DNA of 64,000 bases. Source: Daucus carota subsp. sativus (Eukaryota > Streptophyta > Magnoliopsida > Apiales > Apiaceae). Positions 9,896 through 25,000 of this stretch are shown here, piece by piece. The stretch spans positions 33,009,598-33,073,597 of the forward strand of contig NC_030385.2 in the NCBI RefSeq assembly GCF_001625215.2. The letters run 5' to 3'. Each line of letters opens with the position of its first letter. Positions within the stretch are counted from its first letter, which is position 1. A model generated the notes under the pieces. That model did not search any database. It was given only the letters and a program-made list of their open reading frames with translations, and was not told the origin of the DNA. Position numbers and translations under genes: made by a program.

Positions 9896-11353
9896 GATAG
9901 TTCAACGGGGAACTCCCTAATCGTGGTAACTTGGGAACTTTTAATCTCAGCCGTAGAAGTTAAATGCTATTAGGCGCACGCTAGTCCTGATGTGGAAAAC
10001 CCTAGACACGTGGTCCACGCTGCCAGGGTTTGCTTTATTCTTCATGTTAACTACATTTGTTAGTTTTAATTTTTTTTACCACAACATCTTTATATTGTAA
10101 ATTTATAATTTTTGCTATATTTTGAAATATAGTCTAAAAAATAAATTATATAATAAATAAACTACAAAACATGTGGAGAAAATATAAAATTCAATATAGA
10201 CAAGAAAATACAGAACATAAAAAAATGTTATACGGAAAAAAGGTGCAAATTGTGACAAAAAATATATATAATAAAAAAATTATATTAACCAAAGTACGGA
10301 ACATGGGGAGGAAAAAAAATAAAATTCAGTATAAACAAAAAGTACAGAACATAAAAAATGTTATAATAAAAAAAATGTACAATAATGTAACAAAAAATAA
10401 CATATAACAAAAAAATTATATTATAAATAAAATACAGAACATGTGGAGAAAAAATTCAATATAAATAAAAAAATACAGAACATAAAAAATTTTATAAAGA
10501 AAAAAAAGAAACAATAATGTGACAAAAAAGAACATGTAACAAACATTGAATTACATAACAAATAAACTACAGAACATGTGGAGAAAAAAATAAAATTTAA
10601 TATAGACAAGAAAATACAGAACATAAAAAATATTATAAAAAAAGGTACAACAATGTGATAAAAAAACATACAACAAAAAATTAAATTATATAACAAACAA
10701 ATTACAGAACATATGAAAAAAATATTAAATTCAATAGAGACAAGAAAATACATCACATAAAAAATTTAAGTTAACTAAAATTTACACGGTACTGTATTTT
10801 TTTTAGTTCATCAATGACGCAATTATATAAACAAATTAAAATAAAACATTAAATCATACAATTCAACAATCATAATAAAAATAAATTTATTTATATAAAA
10901 ATAGTATTAACAATATCAAATTTTAAAATTGAAAAGTAGGTTGTTTTTCATATTTTGTAATATATAGTATGTTTTTTTACGGTACAAAACAAGTACAGGA
11001 CGTAGGGTTATCCGTGTCTTCCAAGCCTCTTTCTCTTATTCTTGCGCCGTGTCAGTTGTCTAGTTAAGTGTCAGTTGTTTAGATTAACTAGTCTTAAGGT
11101 AGTTCCTAAGTTACTAGATTAGTTAGTTCCTCAAGGAGAAGCCCCCTATATATATATATATATGGGTCGCGCTCAAGAGAGAACCAATGCTTAAAATACA
11201 ACCATAGAACCACTAAGGTTTTGCTGCAGACCCTATATTTTACATAAATTTTCAGGATCTAAATTTAAATACATGTTTTTTTGCATCGTTGTGTGTGTGC
11301 AGAAGTAATTTCAAAATATAATACATAAATAAGACATATGCATATGATACATA

Positions 11354-11398
<45 letters not shown>

Positions 11399-14300
11399 GC
11401 ATATGTATCAATTAATTATAATCAAGCCTTCTTACACACACATATATAAATAAATATCAGTTTCAGTTCAACAAGGTGTGTGTTGTTGCAGCTGATTAGG
11501 GTTTCAGAAAATTAGCTATTTTTTTTCTTCATTTTATTCAATCTGGGCTGTTTTTGGACTGGGTTCTGATCAGTATTTAGGAAAATAAGCTCTTATCTTC
11601 ATTTTATTCAATCTGGGCTGAATTTTGATCGGGTTTTGCACTAGTCGATAACGACCTGGCTAGTTGACAAGTCAACCGCCTAGTAGACCAAATTTTAAAC
11701 AATCAGCAAGTCTAGCCCTTTAGTCGAACTTCTTTTCTTGACTAATCGACAAGTCGAGCACCGTGACAACAATGGGTCTACTCGCAGAACATCCATATCT
11801 CCCTGTAATGATTTTTTTTTTTAATTTGAACTTTTGTGCCACTAATTCATGCAGATTTTGACTTGATCATCATATGGACTGAAAAAACAATTGAAAGCTC
11901 CCTTGAAATGGCTGAACTGGAAAATGCTTCCCTGCATGAAGCTGACAAATGGATAATAACTCCAACCTTTTCTCAAAACATGTAAGATTATCTTTTGCTG
12001 TGCAACCTACACTTACACGACTGATTCAGATGTTGTAATGTATTCCAGTATGTTTCTGATCAGTGAATAGCTTTGCTACCATTTTTTGGTGCTGGTTTCA
12101 TTATTAGTTTGTAAGAAGCTTAGAGGTTTAGTCTTATATTATTCTTATTCTTGAAGACCCTTATAGCAAGCCATCTACGTAAAACTAATAAGAACAAACA
12201 GAAGTCTCCTGACATATGCTTCATAAGTTATACAAGTAAGCACATGCACAATATTGCTATGTCAAAGTCATTTATACTCCTGGTTTTACAAATCTTGTGA
12301 TCAATACCCCAACTTGTACTGTGCTAGTGGCCAAATCTGGAATTATATCATTTTTAGCTGATACTTAAGTTCTTGGTATTCTTTTATATAGTTCGTACCT
12401 AAGATAGATAACTGAATCTTTAAAAGGTTGAAATTCACAACCACCCTTCTATTTTATCCGTAATTTAAGGTGAATCCTGAAGTTCAATTTTTTGATAACT
12501 TTTACCTCAAACTCCACCAGGTTTACCTGTGTAATATCTCTTATAAGAGAAAAGTCAATTTTAAATTTGATAACAGAAATGCAGTATGCTGCTTCTCATA
12601 ATGTAGTTGGACCCTAACATGGGCATAGTATTTATAATAAAAATAGAAGTACCAGAACAATGATAACTAAAACAGTTAACCCTGCTATAGATTAAGTAGG
12701 CCAATTAGCAGGATGAAAAGATTACATAATACAAAATGCCTCGTAAGAAATCGCATCAATCGAATTTCATGTTAATTATTGTACTCTGGAAGCATCTTTC
12801 TCTAAAAACCTTGAAAGTAGATTTGAAGATATAGAAAAGGTCTGATGACAGTCTTCTATTGTCATATTCTTTTTTGGACAACTAGTTCTCTTGACACTAT
12901 ATAAGAGATCATGGAGTTACAGGGACATGTTCCAAGACTCGGGAGCATGTTTGATTTTATTTTTTGCAAAGGATTTTTAATCTTTTATGGAACATGTTAT
13001 CTAAAGATAACTAGGCTCAAAATACTTACAAATAATATTAGTTTGTATAATAATTTTAAGTTTTTTTGTAGGGAACAATATAAATTAGTTCATATTATGG
13101 AACAATTAGATATTACATTTTTGCAAAAGCGTAATACATACTGTAAACATATTAATTTTGACAGAACATAAGAATGCCATATTTTGTTTACCGAATACCG
13201 AACACAATATTTTATGTTTTGAAAAACCTTACATTATGTTTCTATCAGAACTTTATATTATTACAAAACAGTACACAGGTGAAATTTTATTCATTAATAT
13301 TACTGACTGATGGCGTTCTGTAATTCTATATTTACAAAATAATGTTTCTATCATGTATTTTATATCAAATATGTTTCCTTTCAAACAGTAGTATCTACGG
13401 AACATATATTTTGTGCACAAGATGGAATTTATATTACTGAATATTAATATATATTATAATTACATAAATGTGTTATGTTTTTATAATTGCCTAACATTTT
13501 ATGAAATTAGTTTATTGTAAACTGTAATATATAAATGTTTTGTATGATATTTTTTTTGAATTTTTATAACAAGTAGTCAAAAAACAACGGGATTTAGGTT
13601 CAATAACGGGTTGTTTATTATTATAATCTAATGGCTAGGAACAGGATTGAAGTTACTTGTTACCCATGTATTGAGATCCCTAGAGACTTGCCTAATACAC
13701 ACACACACACACATGTTCCACTTAGAACTCTTAGCCTAAGAACCCTTAGAACCCATAGCCATATTTCTAATAATATTAATTAGGGTTTATGTATTATATT
13801 TTGAAATTATTTTTGAACACACACAACGATGCAAAAAACATGTAAAATCATTTTTGAACACAAACAACGATGCAAAAAACATGTATTTAGATTTAGATCC
13901 TAAAAATCTATTTAAAGTTTAGGGTTCTGCAGTAGAACCTTAGTAGAACCTTAGTGGTTCTAAGGTTCTATTTTAAGGATCGGTTCTCTCTTGAGCACAA
14001 CCCTATATATATATATATATATATATATTATATTTATATTATGAGCTAATGATATTATTTAATCTTCTTGGTTATTATTTATTATGTCATAGTACTCTAT
14101 TGTACACTAAAATTTACTCCCTCCGTCCCACTGAGATATATACATATCGAATGGACACGGAGACCAAGAAAAATGTATAAAGTAATATAAAATAATGGGA
14201 AAGAGAAAGAAAAGTGAGTAAAGTGGTGGCACCCATTAATATTTAATTGATAGCTTTGGAAAAGTAGATGAAAATAGTTGGTGGGTGGGATTATTATAGT

Positions 14301-15988
14301 ATAAAAATTTATTATTTTGGGAAAGTTTTGAAATGTACTCCCTCTGTCCCGCCTAATTGTTTACGTACACTAATTGTACGCATTTTGAGGCTTTTTATAA
14401 AATATAGTTCTATAATGTTTTTTCAATTTTTTCTTTTTTTAAATAAAAGTTTAAATGTCAAATTTCTATTTAGGGATTTTTTTTTGAAAAAAAAACTATT
14501 AAGAAATTATATTTTATAGGAGTCTCAAAATACGTGTCAGAATGTAACGTAAAGAACCTGCTGGGGCAGAAGGAGTATAAAATTGAGTGGGACACAAAAA
14601 AGGAAAGTGTATAAAAATCAATGGGACAAAGGGAGTAACTACTATGTATGTATGTGTGTGTGTGTGCGCGCGCGCTATATTATTAAAGCTGAACATGCAA
14701 AAGTTTGGTCGTTGGCTTGTTGGTTTGTAGTCCTGTACAATGAATTATAAACATTATATCACTGAATCAAATTGATTGGAACCCTTTGATTGAATTTTCT
14801 ATATTTCATTATTTATGCTACTAAAGGACTAAACTAAAGGACTAAGGTTCGAATCTTATCAACAACATATTAAAAATAATTATATTGTGATATCTATCTG
14901 AAATACTAACAAATAAGATTCGAATCCCCTAAGTAACATATTAATATTTTATACATATAGTTAAAAATTGTAATTTATCATATGTATTAAAATTAAATAA
15001 ATTATTAATTAAATTTAATTAAAATAATAAAAATAAAAAATAATAAAGAACACCCGTGCATTGCATGGGTTATAAGCTAGTATGTGTGTGTGTGTATTAT
15101 GAGCTTTTTGTGAGCATTGTTTATATGCGGTTTAAGAGCTAAAGCTCGTGAGGAGTGATCATAACTGTTCTTAAGAAGTTCGTGAGTTATGTTTACATAT
15201 TCCGGAACAATATTTTTCCTATTGCGCCGAGCCAAACAAGTTTTTAGGTTGGATAAAAGTTTGGATTTGCTAATTTTAACAAACCAAACATGAGCTCTCT
15301 ATGGTTTGGCTCAGTTCATTATACATCTGTACTTATACATCATGCATAGATTTGAGTAACTGTGTTTATTGTCTCCATCATCAGTTATTGGTCTTTGTAC
15401 AGAAAAACACTAAAGGACTTGGACTTTATCGTCCTTAGGTTTAGAATAATGAAACCCAAAGTACAAAGTGGAATAGACATAGCGTTAAGTGCTAGGAAAC
15501 AAACAAGAATGCAATCTGTAGAAAAAACTTAATTAATCACCCTAAAGCACCAAATCCCCTGAACTTTCAAATTAAATGCTCACTACTGTAGCATATCTGA
15601 TTTCTTGCTTTAATAGGTGATATCCCCAGTGAGACTTAAGCATGTCGGTCTCAATAGCAATTCACATGTCCTCTGCCTCCCCATCCTTCTGGATAATAGA
15701 GCCTAAACACATTAAAATATTGTTTTTGGGGTACATATGCTTTAAGGCTAAACTTTTGTCAAATTATTATGCTATAAGAGATATAAAGTTGGTGTTTGTC
15801 ATTACTGCTTGGTTCTGTAGGATTTCATGTATCTTCACGAATGACATTTCCAGTACTTAAAACATTGGTTAAAGATATAAAGGGCAAACACTTACTTTTG
15901 TGACTAGCTGTAGTTTTAATATTAACAACTTGTGTAGTAAAAAAATCTGCTCATTATTTTCAAGTCAAAGAGGTATAAAAGATGTTAG

Positions 15989-16022
<34 letters not shown>

Positions 16023-19000
16023 TGTTGTCTGTGATTAAATCTCTGTAATGCGCGCGCACACACACACACATATATTAATAACATGTCGATCTTTTATCTC
16101 TGTTTCAGCATTGGCAACTCTGTAGGAAATATAGTAGGATTTGCTTCTCAACTTCGCCTCTTGGTCAACGCGTTATATATCTCTTCTAGGGCAAAGTATA
16201 TAGAAGATTACGTGTCAGGTTCAATTCTTTATCTGAATTATAGTCATCAGTTGTTTTGCCATTGCTAAGTTACGAATTATTCTGAAAACTCAAGGGTCAT
16301 GAACCAAAGGTTTCATATACTGTAACACACACACACACGCACTATGTTTTATATACTATACTTGATGAGTAATTTTTTGTTGCCCATGCGAAAAATTACC
16401 TTGTTGAATTAATATGTTAAATTCAAAAAAAAGAAGCACATAGCATTAGCTACACAACAGGGTGCAATAGTGTTTCCCTAACTACCACAACCATTTGGGT
16501 TCTATAGTTCCATGAGCCACTTGAGGAAATTTGTTTACGATCTCCACTCCCCTCCTCTCTAGTATATGACATTCAGATCCGTTCACTACATAATAGGTGA
16601 ACCAAAATATAAGCACTTCAACTTGAATAAACCTGAAATAGTTGATTTTCTAAAAGGTTCAAATGCTAGAATCTTCCTAAAGATAGATTGCATGCTTCTA
16701 AAGTTATATACTAATCCAAAATACAAAACACAAGTTGCATTTGTTGTCGTTATTATAATGTGACAGTTCTTAATTTTAATTGGTAATGCTTTGTTTTGCA
16801 GCTGAAAGCTTGGGGTCTGATGACATGAGATCATCAGCGATCATACCTCCACCAACAGTTCTTGATCGAGTTCTTAAAGATATATTTCATGAAGGTACTT
16901 ACAATATTTTTTATTGCTTTGTTGATCCTTTATTTTGGTTCTTTAATTTGGTGTTGCATAAACAAGGTCTTGGAATGCTCTCTCTATGTGCGCAACGTAA
17001 AGCTTAGCTTTTATAAACATGTACGACTGTCGGTATATACTGTTCAAGTAGGAGCGATAACTTTTAATATAATCTATTAAAATTTTACATTGTTTGGGCA
17101 ATGCCCTAATATTAAGCTCTTATAAACTCATGCCTGACGAGCATTTGAAATTTTGTTTTAATATAACAGATTATGTCAATTGTAGCTTACTCAAGTTAAT
17201 TGTAAATGATTAGAAGTAATTCTGTACCATAAATGTACAGATCAAGTAAGTAGTACTATATATATACATTTCAGAAAGCTGTTGATGATTATCTCCATGG
17301 GATTGCCTGAGTTGTTACACCCGAGGATATATAGAAGCATGGTATAAAATGTCTAATACTATGAATCTTCGTACCTAGGAAACAAAGAAATTTTCAAGAA
17401 AGGGAATTAAATGAAATAATGAACCTAAGGTTCTTGTTCCACAATGTCACAATTCTGTTTTTTTTATTTTATATGCTAGAGTGATTGGCTATGATAAATG
17501 ATGTTCGAAGACATTGGAATGAAATATGCACTATTTTGTGTGTTAATGTTTGTAATTTTATCATTCATTCCATCCCTAGAAATCTGTAATGAGCTCAAAC
17601 TCACCGGTGCAAGAAGGAATGTTTCTAACCATCACTCCTTCATTCAATTCCTAGCAATCTAGACTAGAGCTCAAACCCCCCAATTTAAGAAGGAATGCTC
17701 CACCATCCTTCTTACTCATTGTCCATACAAACTTCATGACTAGAAAATTTGTACTCACACATAACATTTCACTTTTATGCACTTTATTTTTTCTTGAATG
17801 TTGTCCACAATTTTTCATAATCATTCTATTCCGGTCCATTCCATTCTCTTTAACCAAATGAAGTATTAGAATGTGAAGAATTAAAAAATAAATGCATGAA
17901 TGCTAAATTACATATTTCTACCTTGAACTTCAGGTAAACGTGCCAATTTTTCCGATGTCGGGGACAAGACTTCTCGAAATATCAAGGGAGCTCCACTTGA
18001 ATCACTCTTTGCACAGTTTTGTTTACATTCTTTATGGTTTGGGGACTGCAATATACGAGGTATGTTTACAATTTATTGGTTGTTATTGTTGATGAGGCAA
18101 ATTATAGTTCAGAAGTGGAAGTAAGCAAATATAGGGAAAGGTTTTTCTATATTGTTTTGGTACATAGCAAACTGTAAATTTCATCTTCCCCTCCGAAGCA
18201 CAAGATAGTTTAGGGGATGGGATAAGGTTGTCATTTCTGATTGTCTTGGACTCTTGGTTGAAGCTATTAGTGTTTAAGTAACAGTTGCTTTCTACAACCT
18301 TCTCTCACTCCATAGGTAAAAGAAAACCTGAAGTACAAATACAAACACAAGGGAATGTGATGATATCTGTAACAGTTCACATCATATTTTGGGCCCAACT
18401 TATCTGCAATCCAGAAATATAGGGAGAATAGTACACTGCAAAGGGTCAATTTCATTATTTGTGATGTTTTGAACAGTTCCTGTTGCAGCTTTCTGCCTTT
18501 CTTGAACATGTTTTTTTTGGGTTAGCTATTGCTGTACTTTGGATAGAGTTTGTGCGGGAGGTTCGTTGGTGCTGGGAAGAGTCGCAACCATTACCCCGGA
18601 TGCTGGGCTCCGGATCAATTGACCTTTCAACTTGTTTGGTCAATCAGAAGCTTCAAATGGTAATGCTTTGATACTTTCTGGATTCTAGTTGTCTATGTGT
18701 ATTTTGTTAGTGTAGAAACTAAAATCTGGATGAAGTTTTTTTTTTTTTCCAACTCTGAATTATTTATGAAGATTTATGTGCCTCTTTCTTCTCTTTGTAT
18801 CTCTCTCTCTTTTTTTACTGGATTAATTTCTAAAAATTTACAAAAAAAATTAAGGAAACCTTGTAAACGAGAATTTGATATTTATATACACCACAATTTA
18901 TCACGTCGTAGGAGTTTGAGGCTGTTGCAAGTTGGTTGCAAGGTTGACTAGAATAATAACATGCTAGCGTGGTGCATGTGACTGTCCACATATATCATAT

Positions 19001-22000
19001 TAAGAATTTCGAACTTCCCTATCATGTCTGGGAATTTGGATTTACTTGGGGCATTATTGCTGATGCATGACTTGAGGAATTACTTAGGCATTATTGCAAC
19101 TATGATTACCGATGCCTAGCATAAAATAGTTAAGTTACTGTTAAAATTATATTTTCTGATAAGGAATATTACAGAAGAGATATGTGGTACTGTAATAGAT
19201 AAGTAATATCTATTGGTTAATAATAGAAGGGTTTGTTTCAGTTTATAAAGGATCTTTAAGTTTACTTGTCTCCAAGCTAGGATATCTATTTGAGCAATCG
19301 TAATCATTAAGCAGAGATCAATTTTATGAATTGACTTTTATTTGATAGATCGGAGGATTTGTCCCTGATTTAAGCAATTCTTTGTGGAGAGTCATTTTCC
19401 CCTTGTTTTTACCATTATCTAACCCTTGCCATGCATCAAGTGGTATCAGAGCCACCGTTCCTACACCCAAACACCACCATCCAGCAGTCATTATCATCAG
19501 CAGCCAGCCTGCAGCCACTGCATCCTCTGTCCAGAATAGTTGAGGCCCCCCTAAACCCTATAATTATTCAGAACAGCCTTGTACTTGATTGGACTAAAAA
19601 TGTCACCACAAAGAACACCAAGCTTTGTTGATTTGTGAAACATCGTGCACTAAGAAGCAACACCAGGTTCTGTTAGATATGTTGTCATTCTCTCTTCCAT
19701 ATAATATCGATTACTTAAATTTATTGAAGAATGTCAACAGTAATGACAAGATGATTGCAAAATTGGGATGAATATGAAAGACTAGTACTACTTGACATCG
19801 CTTTTGGGCTAGAAACAATGAAACACACCCTGTATGATTTGATTGCTCGAAAGGAGATAAAAAAGACGAAAGCATCTCATATTGATTGAGATGACTCTAT
19901 TGTGTATGAGAACTTTGTTAACAATCCAATTATAGTTGATCCAAGACTGATACAGAAATTGCAGAAGGTTATATGGCTTCAAAATCACTTGATGTTAAGG
20001 TCCAGCACTGTGACTTCGTTATTGTGGAATGGTTTTATGAAGTCTAAGTATCCTAATATTATATCTCGCTAGCTTTTAACAATGCATGTCCAATGGAGTA
20101 CCATTCAAGGTTTGTTGATACTTCTTTATTATAAATTTCGCGTGGTCGAGTTCTTTTGAAACTAAGGAGAGTGATGTGGAGCACAAAATAACTGAATGAC
20201 TTGTTAATTATTTTATATCATTATTTAGATATAAATATGTTTATTAACTAATAATTATATTGTCTAGTAAACATATTATAGAAAATAGATATATCGTTGT
20301 AGATAAGTAATACACCCTCCGTCCCGCCAGGATGTTTACGTTCACTGTTTGCACGCATTTTTAGGCTCTTATAAAGTATAGTTCAATAACGTTTTTTCAA
20401 ATAATTTCTTTTTTTGAATATAAGATTAAACGTCAAACTTTTTTTCAGATTCTTTTTAGAAAAAAAACACATTATGAAACTATATTTTATAAGAGTCACA
20501 AAATGCGTGTCAAAAAGTAGCGTAAAGAACCTGGTGGGACGGAGGGATTAATTATTATCTAATAATATAAGGATTTGTTTCCTTCAATCTAGAACTTGTC
20601 TTATTCTTTAAGTTTACATGTTCTCCAAGTTATGATATTTATCCAAACGGTTGGAATCATTATTATAAGTAGAGATGAAGAGTATGGTTTTTTTATTGGA
20701 TAAACCTGAGGATTAATTTCTGACCATCGATTCTCTGCGAAGGCAGGTATTTACCCCTTGTTTTTACCCTTTTCTAATCCTTGTCCTTCATCAATGCAAA
20801 ATCAGGTTAACCAAATTATGTAATCTGACAATCAGAGAATGATTACTCTTAATTTACTATTTCTTTTATGTATTTATGACTCAAGTGAAAGAGTTGAGAA
20901 ATTCCATTATAAATATTAATTAAAAATCAGACATGGTGACTTTGGCATCACAATGCGAGGAAACTATAATCAACTAGCTACTAGGAACAGGTTAAAGTAT
21001 AATGGATAGCATCCTATTCTCAGATATATAGTATACTGAAGAAGGATGAAGTTCATGTCACGAGACGACTAGACTTAAAAATTGTATATTCATCAACTCT
21101 CTTGGAAGATAAATCTTTTGTTGGTGGTTGAGTATTGCTTGTGAAATCATATATAGGAATCTGGGTTACAGACAGAATAATGTGAAGATACCAATTAGAA
21201 ACTTTAAACGTGGATTACTTTAACAAACGTGGAGTCCGATTTGACATCCTGTTATTCAGTCGGTAGATAGTTAAATGGTAAAAGAAATTAATAATTTGGT
21301 CAACTACTTTTTTCTGTGGATCTAAATTAAAGGGGGGAATGAGTAATTAGAGATTAGATTTCCTTGTGGTGATATTTCCTTGGTTTGCACAATCTCATGG
21401 TGAGCTCTTCCACTTTGGTTCAGCTTGCAATTTGCATTGAAAAGGTGCGCCAGCAAGACAAAGAGAGTGAAGATGGTATTGAAAGTGAAGAATCTGTGTC
21501 TGCTTATGCCGAGGTCAATCATGGATAATGTCATGTTAATATGTTCTAATTGTGAGTGATATGCTTAAGAATTGTTTAAATATCTTGGCATTCACTATAT
21601 CTGTCTGAACTGCAGGATGATATTACAATTGGGTCAGAATCATCTCAATCCCCCAGATCTGGCAACAGCTTTAATAGGGAACGTGACAGGTGAAAAAAGC
21701 AAGTGAGAACTCTTTTGTATTTTTGTAATGCAGTCCTGGACTTCTTATAAGTAGGTTATTTACTTTTAGTTAAATCTTCTTGAAGTATGAAACTCTGATG
21801 TGCCATAGCCATGTTACAGAGTACTTAATGCTATTGGTAAATTAAAGAGTCATCACAACTTATATTCAAGCAAATTCCCAACAGTGCACTACTTGATATC
21901 TGGTCGGGTTGCTAGAGATGAGGGGACATGATTGAAATCATGGTTGGTGATGCAAATATCACATCACATCATGGATGAGCCGTTGAGGGGTTATTTTTTC

Positions 22001-25000
22001 CCCCACTCAATAATGGTCGAGGAGTTTTTAAGTATTTTGACCTTATTAGTAGGCCCTGTTGAGAATTAAAAGTTTTAGGCTAGGAGGGGAAGGTTTGCCA
22101 CCTCAAAAACCAAAAGGCTATAGCCATGAAGGCCCAATATCTTATGTTACTTCGACTCGGATATGAAGTGTTGACTACGACATATCTGAGTGTCGGACAC
22201 TCGGACTTGAAAACTCAGAAAATTTGGGACACAAGGACACTGTTTTATTCTCGGACACGGGTATGGGGACACACCATAATACATTAAAAAACAAGCATGT
22301 TAAATAGGTACCTTAACAAAAGCTAACAATTTAACTTGACGTTGTAAAAAAGAACTTTGCAAATTAGGATCTTCTCTACTTGTTTCTTATTTATGCTTCT
22401 TTCTTATCTGTTATTAGTCAACATATTAGAATTAAACATTTGTGTTACTAGTTCTAAATATCTATCCTATTATAAATTTATAAATACTACACAAACTATT
22501 CTAATATTAGCACATCTCTTATAATAATATTAATTAAAATGTTAAGGATAACAATTTTAAAATTATCCTGTCCATCACACAGTATACAAGCTAGTATACT
22601 ATAATGTGAATCTACGAAAATTATTGGTTTTTGGTAGATAGGGTAATCCATCTGATTGGTTGTATATAATAAGTAATAAAGATCAAAATGGGGAAGTGCA
22701 GCCACTGACCCAGGCGAGCCATTTTTCCCGACTTCTACAAGACAAACAAGTATGTTTATACTTAATTTGGTATACAAAAGCATTTTGTTTACCCATATTT
22801 CAGAAAATTTGTTTGTGGTGGGAAAGCTAATAATACTTGTTAATTTAAATGAACGAACCTTAATGAATTGCTCATATATCAGTTCATTTTGCCTTAAGAA
22901 TCATTGCTATAAGCCCAAAACCCGAGGCTGTCTAACCCAGCATAAGTTCGGTTTATCAAGATTGACAGTTTGTGAGATTGGTTGTACTCTCTACTTTCAA
23001 GAGTATGATGTTAGATAGTGGGATACCTAAGGTATAAGGATATTTATCAAATTAAGATCTGGACTGATCTATAATTTTCTATTATTATGCTCCAATAATG
23101 AAGTACTTGTTCATTATTGCAGTTCTTTGTCGCCTGCACCACCTGTTGCTGATATTAAGTCCCCCAGTGTCATGACATCTGCCTCTTTGAAAAATACTGA
23201 TTCTGCAATGAGCGGATCAGCTGGTATTGTGGGGTCTATGATGCTTCTAAACTCTCGTCAATACATGCATGCTCCATTCACCCAGGTTGCTAAATTTCAG
23301 TATTCTAGGCACATTGTATTTCTTCCTGCTCTTTAGAATCACAAATGTATTCATGGGTTATTGAATTCTATTTTTGTCATATAAATATATCTCAGGATGC
23401 ACCAATAATGACAGAGGACATGCATGAAGAACGATTGCGAGCTGCAGAAGCCTTGGGCGATTTTGTAAGCACCATAAATTAGTACACAATTCACATAGTA
23501 CTTCTATAATGGGTGAACCTTGCTCTTTATTAACTTGAATAATCTTTGTGTAATTAATTCAAATCCCTAGACCCTCTACGAGCGGGACACACCGGGTCTG
23601 TTTAGTTTTGTTATTTTAATGCAATGATAATTGCCATATATTTGAGGCACTTTATTTTCTTGACATACTGGATCTTGTGTACCATTTAGGGGGTGATATT
23701 AGTGCTACAATAATGGAATTTAAAGTTGCAATAGTTTTCACCACATTATTGTAACGATTTTCTTAGACAGCTAAGACTTTGGAGTACTAGCTTTTTACAC
23801 AACTTCCACTACCTCTTTACCACACAATTGATCATGCCATTAAAGAGGTTCACTTTGTTTGGATTGTGCAGAATATCATGCTCATAGTTAGTGCTTGTTT
23901 AGTAGCTACACGGTATCTCTTTTTAAACAATCCAAGAATAGCCTGGTTTGTTTTGATTAAGCATCGACTGGTTTTCTTCCTTGATATAATGTGCTTGATT
24001 TTTATTGCCACTTAATTTGTAGGGTTGAAATTGTTTGTTCCAGTGCTTATGGATGCTTCAAAGGAAATACATTTTGGTTAACTGTGCATGTGGAAATAAA
24101 ATATTAATATTCCCCTACTCTACTTTGTCTACATGACTACATCATATAACCAATTAACATTTGTAGATAATCACGTTGAGGCAAATCAATTTATATGTTT
24201 TATCTCCTGATGCTGATTTCTATTTTCGATGTGAAATGCTGTACATATTGATGAGATATTTTTTTTTAATTATAAATTTCGGAACTATATAGCCAACATC
24301 TGTGAACATAATTTTCATTTTTGATTGCAGAGCTTTTCTGCTCAACTAGAGAAGGATGTATTGTTGTCAGGTAGTAACATTACATGATTATGTTATAAGT
24401 TTATCTATGCTGTTCTCATTTTTTTCACCCTTCCAATACAAGAAGGTTCATGTTATAGTAGTTAGAATATAAGTTGGTAGAAAGAGCCTCAATTACGTTT
24501 TTTGGGCATACTTTATGAACTACTTATGGGCACATTCTTTGTATATGAAAAAGTGCCATGTTTGTTTGGAATTTATTCAGGTCTTATTCATACTATTTTG
24601 AAGTTCAAATTAGATTTCAGGATAAGAAAAATTGGATGTTGCTCTATATGTTTGTAATTTCTAGTTGTGCATAAAGCATCCAAGTTTTTCTGACAGAACC
24701 CACCAACTTAAAACATATACAAGCAGGTCTACTCACCCCTTCAGTTGTTCCAGTGTAGTCTTGGTTTTATATTATACTAGACATTTTTATTGCTGTAAAA
24801 TTTAAATTAAAATCTTATTTTGATTTGTGAACTGCTACATTTTTCTTATTTACTCTTATGTACATTTTGGCATTGCCACTGAGATGTTGCTTTTCCTTAT
24901 GAAGTCCATTACACTGATTTTTATGGAATAATTTAAACAGATATGTCAGCATTCAAAGCAGCAAATCCAGATGCTGTTTTTGAAGATTTTATTCGATGGC

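Noticed and set aside
10171-10756. Long A-rich open frames on both strands
   Set aside because: They coincide exactly with the 135-bp tandem repeat and have no protein-like composition.
10169-10790. Possible CRISPR-like array
   Set aside because: Units are directly tandem without unique spacers, and the genome is a plant.
19324-19631. Open frames within the LTR-retroelement fossil
   Set aside because: Short and without recognisable domains; treated as part of a relic.
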